From Amoebophrya sp. A120 (Eukaryota > Sar > Dinophyceae > Syndiniales > Amoebophryaceae): a DNA stretch of 64,000 nucleotides. Both the position numbers and the translations under genes were made by a program. Numbering within the stretch: position 1 is the stretch's first letter; every line of letters begins with the position of its first letter. Under the pieces are notes generated by a model. That model saw only the letters and a list, made by a program, of their open reading frames with translations, searched no databases and was not told the DNA's origin. This document shows, piece by piece, positions 34,199 through 44,200 of the stretch. The stretch spans positions 5,733,985 to 5,797,984 of the forward strand of contig CAJINV010000003.1 in NCBI GenBank assembly GCA_905178155.1. Reading direction: 5' to 3'.

Positions 34199-35250
34199 TT
34201 CATATATGTGATGATTATCATACATGAGTAGAAGTACAAGTAGCGTATTTGCCTCCGTATTTCTTCTGTCGCCTGTGGCTTTTCCACAGCTCTCACGGCG
34301 AAGAGGTATTCTAGAATGAAGTACGCTTTCCAGGTGTTTTTTCGCGCGTTTTTGCGAAGAAGAGCTCCCCCCGCATTTTCTCATTGTGGGTTTCTGACTG
34401 GATGTAATATCGCAACAGGGAGGCTCAGGCTTTTGACTCCAAGAGCTGGCATCTTTAAGCCAGAAACATCGAAGCTACGAAGTTGAGAAAACATCGGCAT
34501 AAAGCATAGTCACAACGATTTTCTTCGCCAGTCGAGGAAGAATATCAATATCACCTCGCAGACCACGACTGGTCTCAATCATCGGTCCAATCTGCGAAAG
34601 GGCAAAGAGTCGGAGCAACGAATCACATGATGCATCTGCGAAGAAAATAAATAAGTAACTCGGTTTTATTATCACCTTGAATCGGTTTTGATTGTCGTTC
34701 ATTTTTTCAGGTTCCTATACCTGGTTCGGTTCGTGCTGGATTTTCACGATATTTCGTGCTCGATGTCGTCCTCACTGTCGTACGTCATTCTTTTTTTCAC
34801 CCTCTTTCGGACACATGCTTACTAACTCGTGCTACACAGCCTCTTCGTGCTAAGAAGTCGATTTTCGCACTATCTTGCGAATTCCTAAGCCGCGCTGCGG
34901 TATCTTTACTAATATTTCAAGCTGTCTCCGGACACAAAGCTGTCAGGTCTCGTCCCTGTACTCTGTTTTATTTGCGTGTCATTCCCTTGGGAGGACCCGC
35001 CCCTTATCGTAGCGAAAGTGATCTTGTTTACTACTTACGACAATTCGTGAAACCGGTTTTGGGTTTGCAGTTTAACATCGCATTACACACATTTTTTCCA
35101 TTCGAAAGAGCTTTTACTTTTTTCATTAACTTTCAAAAATTCTACGAATTTCGTTCGAAATTTTGTTTCTTTCTGGATCTCTTCTTCATCTCCGTCGTAA
35201 CAACACACAAAGCGTCAATCCTCGGTCGGCCAAAGATCGACTAAACCAGA
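34199..35250. other. Intergenic, T-rich, no gene seen
   Basis: About 1 kb. The right half (about 35060-35190) is strongly T-rich. An open frame at 34756-35244 is compositionally driven and looks non-coding. Confidence 0.5.
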
Positions 35251-35618
35251 ATGGCACGAAAGAATAGGAGCTTCACACGCCATCTCTTCTTACTGTCCCA
35301 AGCGCGCCTGAATGAAGCTGTGCACGTACCCCCTGTTTCGGAGGAAAATGTCGAGGGTCTGTCCACAGTTATTGAAGAAGAAGAAACCCAGATCCGATCA
35401 TTCCAAAAAGCCAGCAGTGCTTTCATGATGTTTTCCCTGCATAGTTTTCTGTGCTGAATGCGTTTGTACTCAATCCGATATGAATATTGAGTGAGGTGGC
35501 TTTGACCTACTTTCTCTTACTGCTATTGGCCGTGCTGGTACAGCTTCAATATAATGCTATGCAGGGAAAAACGGCTGTCGCTGTGGTGATCACTGCACTG
35601 CTAGCTCTTGCATTTTGA
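35251..35618 (+). CDS. Small protein ending in two membrane helices
   Basis: A first segment from the ATG at 35251 encodes MARKNRSFTRHLFLLSQARL... and an acidic helix (VIEEEETQIRSFQKASSAFM). A second segment ending at TGA 35616-35618 encodes LTYFLLLLLAVLVQLQ and TAVAVVITALLALAF, two adjacent hydrophobic helices at the very C-terminus. They must be joined by a short intron between about 35430 and 35500, whose exact ends I could not settle. The layout is that of a small tail-anchored or hairpin membrane protein. No family was recognised. Confidence 0.45.
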
Positions 35619-36271
35619 TAGCACCGGACGGGCCTGCGGGACTCTCGTCGGGCGGTTCCGAGGGCAGAACACCCGCCGCAAAAGGTTTCCTGGCGCGAAG
35701 AGACCGACCCGCGGGCAGCATTTTCCAGGCCGCTTTTCTGCGGGCGAAAGAACCCGTCTCTGAAGTGACGGAGCCAGTCGCTGTCGCGGTTACGCCCGGC
35801 GGGGAGCAGTTGGGTGAGGACGGCGCTACAGATGATGAGAGAAGCAGTCCTGCTGTCGATTCGTTGACGACGTTGCCGCTTCGTGTGGAAGGCGGCACCA
35901 GCGAGGAGGTTGAAAGTGGTTTTACTGAAACAGAGGTGCTAACATCGTCGGTGACTTTAGGCGCTTTGCAAAACCTCGACCTTTTGCAGCAGCCGCCAGC
36001 TTTGCAGAAAGTGAACCAGCTGGCATTATTAGAGCCTGAGAAGGGGCAGCAGAAGCAGATGCAGCCACCATCGCAGATGCAGGCTTTGCAGAAGCCGATG
36101 CGAAAAGGACAAGTTTCTCCACGCCCGCCGGCCACACGACCGCACGTCTTCTTCTGGAAACACACTCCGCAGTATGAGCTCTCGTCTATGAACGCGATAT
36201 CGCCCCGACTCCTTTGCACCAGGAAGTCGATAAACATCAATCGAAGGAGGGTTTGGTATCGTGCATCATAA
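35619..36271 (+). other. Open frame without clear start, possibly coding
   Basis: A GC-rich frame continues to a TAA stop at 36269-36271. It overlaps the stop of the small membrane protein in a different phase. The product would be disordered, Pro/Gln/Glu-rich (KGFLARRDRPAGSIFQAAFL, LLQQPPALQKVNQLALLEPE). There is no early ATG. It might be a downstream exon of the preceding gene or of an unseen one, or non-coding; I cannot decide. Confidence 0.25.
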
Positions 36272-36585
36272 ATTTAGAGTTAACCTGTATACGAATAAAA
36301 CATGAAACGAGCCCGCATTTGCTCGTTGCTCGACAAATTCGGTATGGTCGCTGCTTCGAGCAGAAGTTATGCGCGTCCCACGTTTTTCAAGTACAAGTAC
36401 TTAGTGTGATGGGAGGACGTATGCGTGTTGACGTACTAGAAGTTGCTGTCTGAAGCCTCATCCTGAATTTGAGTCGGGACTGGAGTAAAATTGTTGCGTG
36501 CATGGCCATAAAGTTGCTCCAATGAAATGCTGTAAGGTGGTTTAAGAGTCACCTAGGTGCAGGGAGTTGTTTTACCTTGACACTG

Positions 36586-38553
36586 ATGTGGAGTTCGGAG
36601 ACTGGCTTTGCAGGGTCGACGCGTCATGCTATCTTCGAGCCGATCAAGGCTTTCAGCATCCTATCGCTATCGAGACAAACATCTCGGCACCTGAGCATTT
36701 TGCCTGGCGAAATGAAGAATTGGGAACTCGACCCGGAGACAGCAAGACTCGCTGGTAAGGTCAGAACTGAAAATGACCCGAGCTGGACCAGGGATGATCG
36801 GAGGCTACGGTTTAGCGTCGCGGCACTCCTGACTGTGGCCAGCTTCATGAGTGGTGGAGCTGCCCTGGCCTTGCCTGTTTTGGCTGCGGCAAAAGCCTCG
36901 TTCGAGGCCACGTTGTTATTTTGGCCGTATGCTAACGAAGGAATCTGGCGCACAACGTTGGTTGAAGACACTCGGGCCGCAAACCAGGGTTCGGTACAGG
37001 TAAGAGGGGCCCTGGAGCCGTTGTACAAGACATTCAATCCACTGCATCTTAAGTCACTACAATTGAGCTGGATGTATCCTCTAGAAATTGATGTTTGTTC
37101 GTTTCAGAGACGTGAAAGTAAGACACATGAAAACGAAAAGTAGCACCGGCGCCATGACCACGCGCGGAGGAGTACTTAGCGTAACTATCGACTATAGGCA
37201 TGATGCTAGTAGACATCATTTTCAAGAATTTGCTGGCGGCAAAAACAATTTCAAAGAGGATACAATCATCTACATGCGCTACTGCCCCCACTTTGAGCAG
37301 GTCAAGAAAACGGACAAGTTGACACCCGAAGAACAAGTTACGGAGAGCGTATTCGACGTGATGATGGTTCGCAACATCGAGAGACTTTCGAAGAAGAAAG
37401 AATTTCCGCTGGCAAAGGAAGGACCAACGGAAGCGAACCCGTTAGGGCGGAATCCCCTCTTTCCGTGCTACAAAGTCACGAAAGCGTTTTGGTCTTCGAA
37501 CGACGAGTACAGTGTTCGTCGAATCACTGGACTGAGTATGAAAGTGAGACGAAACCCGTAGCAACCCTGCCAGCATTCGCACCTCTTTTTTTTTGCGCAT
37601 GCGGGCATGGGGGCTACCGCTTTCAAGTCGATAATCGAGGAGGAGAAAGCCCACACACTCGCAGAAGAATTGCGGGGCCAGACTTTGGAGACTGAGGTGA
37701 AGAGTCTATTCACGATGTGGAAAGATACGTATGCCAAGGTCGATTTGTTGAAGATAGAGGTATTAATTTCATGTTCAGCTTTTTCCTTAATTCGCTTCTT
37801 TGCTGCTTTCCCCAGCATTGCCACCCGTTCCGAGAAGACTTAGCAAAAATGCAACTAATGACAGCGGAGCTTTGAAGAAAAAATGATATGTCTTGTTTCA
37901 TACAGTAGATGCTCTTTGTCGCGGAGGTGGAGGAGCTAGTATCTATGAATAGGCGCAAATGCCTGCTGCAGGACAGTGGTAGTGCATTCAATTTTCACCT
38001 CCGGTGAATTCGTGCTCAAAAGCAATGTAGTGATATCTCTAGCTTTGCGAAAAACGACATTCAGGAGAAGGCATCATTTGTGCTGAAAGCATGGAGCCTT
38101 GAGGCTCCAGCAGCCGGTGCGCAGGCCCTCATCGCTGGGAGGAAGCCAATCGACCATGGAGAGGGAGGCGCCACTACGGCGTCATTTTTGAAAAACCCAC
38201 TTGCGGCAGTCAGATCATACGTGACGGGTGCCAAACTATATTATGTACCCAGCCAGAAGACGAAGAAGGTGGCGAAGCTTGATGATGAATCTCTCGTATC
38301 TAGTATTGTTGAAGCGGCGCCGGGGGATCTTGATTCCTCCTTTTTCCAGATTTACCCCACCGCAAGCGGTTTGTTCCGCCCAACCGCTCACAACTCTGCA
38401 TTTGCGCAAATGGGTATGCCCGCTGTGGAGGCAATGAAGCACGCGGAGGATTTGACATTTCTCTTACGTGCGATCCAGATGCGAGTGGCGAAAATGAAGT
38501 TCGCCTTGGGCCAGCGAAGTGGGTTGAAGAAGCATGAAGAGTCATCTGGATAG
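36586..38553 (+). CDS. Multi-exon membrane protein of unknown function
   Basis: Several coding-like segments lie in order and probably form one gene. About 36586-36999 has a hydrophobic region LRFSVAALLTVASFMSGGAA...ALPVLAAAKASF. About 37106-37559 includes MTTRGGVLSVTIDYRHDASR and DTIIYMRYCPHFEQVKKTDK. About 37607-37755 is helical (SIIEEEKAHTLAEELRGQTL). A final exon of about 38060-38553 reads EKASFVLKAWSLEAPAAGAQ...AKLYYVPSQKTKKV...MKFALGQRSGLKKHEESSG. Donors such as GTAAGA at 37000 are present, but not all joins keep phase, so exon ends are approximate and an additional small exon near 37910-37960 is likely. No domain was recognised. Confidence 0.4.
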
Positions 38554-39648
38554 GTGACCACGAAGTTTCGGTATGTAGACGCAGCAATGCAACGAATATC
38601 CGGTTGTAAGGATATTCGATAAGAAGTCAAGTTAACAGCTAGTATCTCGTGTGTATTGACGGTGTTGATATGATCTTGTCCTCTCTCTGGGTCAACTAGA
38701 GTGTTTCTGGTCAAGATCGACGAAGGAAACCGTGTAGAACGAAGACGGACACTACGTAACTGAAAGTATTTGACAAATTTTGTTTTCCGTATTTTTTTGA
38801 CAACTTGCTCCTAGATTATCATCAATATTATCATTTTCATTTTCATGAAACATTAACATACTATTTTATATATACGAGTCTACAGCTCACGATGTTTTTT
38901 TTTTACGAAGAAAAGGAATGAGAAAAAAGTCGGCACTTTCTCGAGCTGTTGCAGAACAAAAAAGAGTCAATTGAGTTTTTCTGTGATGCCAATGCGGTGG
39001 GTACTTTCGCGAGAAAGCAGGAGGTTTCTCATCCTCGAAGAGATGCAAAGAACAAGAAGTGACTTCCGTTCAACTGGTCAGTTTTCGGGAAAAAAACTAC
39101 AAAAGGGAGCGAGGGTGTAGTTCATCGATTTGCGAGATTCGTTATTCCACGCGTGCAGCAAGAGTAGGGAAACAGGCTTTCTTAGTTTTTTTTTTTTTGT
39201 GGTCTGCTGTTCGTTCGACGTCGCTCCCGCATCTCCACGGATCAAGTTCGGCAGCTAAGTAAGTTTCTGTTCGTGTCATGCTTTGCAGGTGCGCGCGAGA
39301 CTTTCTTTTCGTCCGACGGTGCAAATCGCACATCGGCGTATCAAGCGCAAGGAGATATCTAACTACAAAAGGAAAAGTAGAAATAACATCGTTGGGAGCA
39401 CGGCATAAAGAACGCTGAAAGACGTATGAAGCTTCGTAGATGAGTTCGGGTATCAGTATCAACGTGCAAGCTTGCTTAAGATGTGTCTTTATCACCTTCA
39501 ACTTCCAATTTTCATTTCAGCGCAGCTTGTTCTCCATTTTTGTTTCCTTCTGGGATATTTTATGTAAATGGACGTAAATCTAAACTGAGGTAGCAGGAGA
39601 CCGGCCGCGGGGAAGCCTGGCAAGTAAACCACACGTCAGAATCACAAA
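38554..39648. other. Intergenic, AT-rich low-complexity
   Basis: About 1.1 kb. It contains TTATCA/TTTTCATT-type low-complexity sequence near 38815-38870 and a poly-T run near 39187-39199. No gene was recognised. Confidence 0.6.
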
Positions 39649-40557
39649 ATGGCGTCTGTGTCGCACAAAGCAATCCGCGCGGCTGCGCCCGCGTGGGACG
39701 AATTGACTGCAGACCGAGGCATTCACAGCCAACGCGCGGTCCCCGACCCGGAGAACTATGTACTCGTCCCAAAATTTGCGCTTGGCGACGGCACACAGCG
39801 ACAGGTGGCAGGACACGGACATGCTTGGAGTTCGTCACCCCTCCCTCCGAATCATCTCGATTTCACCCCTGGAGGCGTTTTTCGGGCAAAACATGGCGCA
39901 GCCGTCAATTTCACGGACGGCTGGGGTAGTACAAGTCACGGCCTGTTCTTCGGGAAACGCACTGCAGGCCTTTCGGCGACGGCGCGGAAAGCGGCAACAC
40001 ACGCGGTCGCCCTGCACTGCGTCGGGGTGTACGACCCTACTTTTCGGAGGCTAGCGCCGGGGTCGCGGGACGATATTGTTCCATCCTGGAGGCTGCGGGT
40101 CGACCAAACCGGACCGCTCGACCCCTTGCCTGGTGGCGCAGCAAAAGGGAACGCAGCGACGGAGACGAGTCGCGAACCAGACGCGAATGGGACCGAGCAA
40201 GAACCGGATTACCCGCCAAAAACCGTGTCGAGCCAAGAAACAATCTGGGCCATCGTCGCAAGTTTGCATCTCATGTGGCAACCTGCGTTTTCCCGAGCTC
40301 TGCTTTCGGGATCGCAGGAGCAAGCGTCATTGTCTGGTGCGAGCGACGTCGATAGCTTGGCCACAGTGATATCCGAGGACTACTATACTTTCGGTAGCGA
40401 GCAGGGTGATGTCGATAGCGCGTCGAATGGGTCTAGCGACGAGGACGGGAGCGACGCTGGCGGAGGTTTGTCGCCATCAGAGGTTTGGGCTTTCGACGCC
40501 GCAGCAAAGCGATGGGTTTCCGGTGGATCGAACTACAGAAAAACCGGAAGACCCTGA
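39649..40557 (+). CDS. Hypothetical protein, 302 aa
   Basis: An intronless frame from the ATG at 39649. The N-terminal two thirds look globular, with Gly/His/Trp-containing segments (GHGHAWSSSPLPPNHLDFTP, VNFTDGWGSTSHGLFFGKR, ALHCVGVYDPTFRRLAPGSR). The C-terminal part is acidic and Ser/Asp/Gly-rich (DVDSASNGSSDEDGSDAGGG). No signal peptide, membrane helix or known family was recognised. Codon use is like that of real neighbours. Confidence 0.6.
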   Translation: MASVSHKAIRAAAPAWDELTADRGIHSQRAVPDPENYVLVPKFALGDGTQRQVAGHGHAWSSSPLPPNHLDFTPGGVFRAKHGAAVNFTDGWGSTSHGLFFGKRTAGLSATARKAATHAVALHCVGVYDPTFRRLAPGSRDDIVPSWRLRVDQTGPLDPLPGGAAKGNAATETSREPDANGTEQEPDYPPKTVSSQETIWAIVASLHLMWQPAFSRALLSGSQEQASLSGASDVDSLATVISEDYYTFGSEQGDVDSASNGSSDEDGSDAGGGLSPSEVWAFDAAAKRWVSGGSNYRKTGRP

Positions 40558-41217
40558 TTGTAAGTTAAGATAGCGTGCTGCCAGCGCCGACTGCTCCACG
40601 TATGTTGAAGGGACTTGGGTTCTTCGATACACCGAGGAAGTCGATGAAGATGTGAGGGAAAGCGCTCCTTGCAAGAACGCTGAGGCTTCTCTTACTTTGC
40701 AGGCTCAAGAAATGCAAGTCTGTACCTCTGCTTGAGTTGCGCTTTGGTTGCGTTTTTTTGCTGTTGTATCTGTATGATTATGTTTGGTTCTTGCCAACAA
40801 AACGCATCTGTATTTCACCTTCGGATTGAATTCTTACTGGCGCCATTTTTCCAGTCCTCAGCGATCGCCCCTTCGCGGACTGGTCTTTTCCCGGCATTGT
40901 TCACTGGTAGCGTTGGAACAAAAGTACTGTAGATGCCTGATATAGCGAACAAGCAAGAAATTAATCATACTAGAGCTGCACTGCGATTGCGAAGCTTTTG
41001 TCGCGAGTGCTTATCGAGTGCACCAAATTTGAAGAGGAGCGGTTCGCGAGAGATATTTTTTTTTCGTTTTGTGTTGTGTTTGGCTTTAAGAGAAGAGGAT
41101 TGTGGAGAGAAAAACAAATTTGGATGCAGTTGATGAGGTTTTGATTTTGTCGACGTCGTCCAGATTGCAATAATTTGAATTACAAAGATACTAGGCCGCG
41201 GTATTGAGATCAAAACT
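40558..41217. other. Intergenic, no gene seen
   Basis: Spacer before the IQ-motif gene. Short T-runs only. Confidence 0.6.
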
Positions 41218-44200
41218 ATGGCTGCGCAGTCCTCTTCTTTTTCTTCGAAGGGCAAATCAGATCGCCATGCGCGACAGACGGGCGATTGGGTTCCGGTGCC
41301 GCGCCCGGACGCGGTTCAGCTGGCGCGCGAGAGCTACGCTGCCTGCGGTCGGTCGGCACGCTTTCGGGCGCCGTACGAGGCTCAGGTGCAAGAGCTCCAG
41401 CATGCAGTGCAAACAAAATGGGCTTTCGCGCGCAAGTTGTACCTGCAGTTTCTGTTGCAGCCGCTTCGCGCCGCCGCGTATGCGAGTCACCCGTCGCGCC
41501 AGCTGCAAAATGTGGCCTACGGCCGCGCGCGGCGGAAGAAGCGGTGGAAACCACTGCAGCGGCTGGCGGACCAGAGATATGAATTGAAGCGGTACGCCTT
41601 CCAGATGCTGTTGGCGGCCGCGGCGCGCGGAGCCGCCGCGCTGACGATTCAGACCCGGGTGGCGCGGCCGTGGTTAGCGCGGCAACGGGTGCGGCTGGTC
41701 GTGTGGCGACGGGTAGAGCTGCCCCGGGCGGCGACCACCATCCGCCGGGCGTGGGAAGGCGCAGCCCTCCAGCGGCAGGCGGGGCGCGTTCTGCAGTTAC
41801 TGCGCGCGCGCTTGGTGAGGCAGGTTCTGGTTGGCGCGGTGCGGACGTTTCAGTGCAGGCAGGTGCTCACCCGGCTGGCGCGGAAGCAGGCACTGCAGGA
41901 CGAAGCGCGGCGGGCACGGGAAGCGGACGAAGAGCAACGGTTGGCAGTAAAGAGGCAGGCCGAGGAGCGGCAGCGGGAGGCGCGACGCAAGCGCGAACAG
42001 GAGCGCTTCTTTCAGGCGCGGCAAAATTCCCAAGACGTCTTCGACGCGAGTGCGCCACGCGGTGGATCAGTTGCTGGAAGTGGTGTTGCCACGACCGCAG
42101 ACGGGGAGCGCCTGCGGATCCTCAGCGGAAAAGCACCGACAGCCGCGCTGGAAGCGGACATACAGATGCGAGCGGCGACCCGGGTACAGGCCGCGTTCCG
42201 GGGTCGGCGAGTGAGAGAGGCCAATAACCCCTTCTCGGCGCAGAACCGCGCCCCGCGGCCAAACGTCAAAGTGGACCACTCGGGGCACTGGAACTTGCTG
42301 CACCAACGGCAGCACCAGGGGGCGGTGCATCGATTGCACACGGTCGCGCAGGCCGCCGTGCCGGCGCCAGCCGTGGAAGACAGTCCGCGGGGCGAGCCGG
42401 TTGGGAACATCAAGGATCCGCTCGAGGCCGTGCAAAGCCACAACTTGCTGCACGACCACGACGGCCATTGGTCGATGATGCACCAGCGGCAAGCGCATCG
42501 CGCAAAGCAAACAAGCATTGCTCCAAACCGAAGCCTCGACGACGACGGTAGTTTCCCGCAGGCACAAACTGCCGGCTACAGGAATGATTCTGCGAGTGGT
42601 CGTTCTTTGGATGCGCTGCCGCCGAGCGACGAACCCGAGACCCCCTCGTCGTCCCAGAGCAAAGACAAAAACTTTTTGTTTTTCAACGACTTTCTCACCG
42701 GCGTCCTGGGCGGCAAAAGCCAGTCGCCGCGCTACAAGTATCGCGTCCTGCCCACGGCCGAAAATGATGGGCTGGCGCTTCTGCGGATTCCGCGCTTGTG
42801 GTTGCCGAGTGAGCGTGCAAACATGGGCCCAGAGGAGCTGACGGAACTTCGCAATGCCCACCGCGTAGCGCAGGGCCTGTCTTCCGGGGGCGTCCGGGAG
42901 CCTGCAGCCTCCGCCTCCCCAGAGCCGAGCAGCCCGGACGACTTGGCCTCGCCCGTCCACGGGGACCAAAATGAGGTTCCGCCGGACGTGCAGGAAGTTC
43001 CCAGGGAGCGGCGGGGCACTGCAACGGCTCCTCGACTTGTTGTATCACACTCGCCAACTACCGGCGACCCCACAGGACTCGGAAGTAGTCGTGTCGCAGA
43101 CAATCCTTCGCCGAAATCGCAAGTGCAGCAGCCGGGTGCGGTGGTTTCCGCTGCGAAGAAGGCCGCGACAGAGGGGAAGAGCCGCGCGGAGAAGGGCAGT
43201 GGAGGAACTGAGTCATCCGTGGCCCAGCGTGGAAAAGGCGTAGGCCAACGCGTGGCAACCGTACAAAGCGGGAACATAGGAAACTTCTCAGCCGCGGGGG
43301 GCGACCGAAGCGCTCCAGTACCAGGTAAGCGTGATGTTCAGCCGCATCAGGAGCTCGTGTCCCAGATGATAGGTGAGGTGCGCGTGGAGCGCACACAGCG
43401 AAAAAACGAAAGGCTCCGCTCCATGCTGCGCAGGAATCGCGGTCGGCTACTGGGCGTCAGCGCTTTTCCTTTTGCGCTGAAAAACAGGCAGGAACGCTCG
43501 GAGCAGGAACAGAGCGCGCAGCCTCCAAAGGAACAAATTGTGGTTGAGCGAACTGAAAAGAACGCGGGGCTTGATGTAGATGATGGCCTGAACGCGAAGT
43601 ACGACGTAAGCCGCGGGTCGCAAGAGGAAGTTGCCGGGCCCCCCGATGGTGAAAAGCGGAGATCAGATGAGAAAAAGCCTGAAGTGGCTTCGGCCACGGT
43701 TGTTGATGACTTCCCGTCGCTGGATGGGCGCGGTGCTTCTGGCCAACCTCCGAGAGCTCCTGCTTTGTCACCACAATCTTCACGGGTCCCAGGCAGTGCT
43801 GCATCTCCCCTTCTTGTCGGCGCAAGCGAAAAGCCGAAAAGCCCCCCGAGCTACATTGCAGATTCTATTCCTTCAGTTGCGATGGCAGAAGATTCACCGT
43901 CGCGCTCCTCTCCGCAACAAGGATCACCTCCAGTAGCAACGCAAATGGCTGCACACGATGCTGTCGCGGAAGCAAAATCTTTGGCACCATCACTGGAGGT
44001 TCTCCTTCCCGATCGAACTCGCGACGCAGCTCAGGCACAGAAAAAAGCGGCCGAGAAGGAGAGGCTGGAAAGATTGCGCCGTCAACAGGAAGAGGTCGCG
44101 AGTCGGCGCGAGCTTGCGGTCGCAGAGGCGAGGAAACGCGCGGCGGAGATCGCGGAACGGGAGGCGGCTGAAAAGGCTCGGAAAGACGAAATCGTGCGGA

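Noticed and set aside
34756-35244. 163-codon open frame in T-rich DNA
   Set aside because: Composition is dominated by T-rich codons, with no family resemblance; likely a chance frame.
35590-36240. 216-codon minus-strand frame, Cys/Ser-rich
   Set aside because: It is the shadow of a GC-rich plus-strand frame. Cysteine clusters come from complementing glutamine/alanine codons, and no other minus-strand gene exists in the window.
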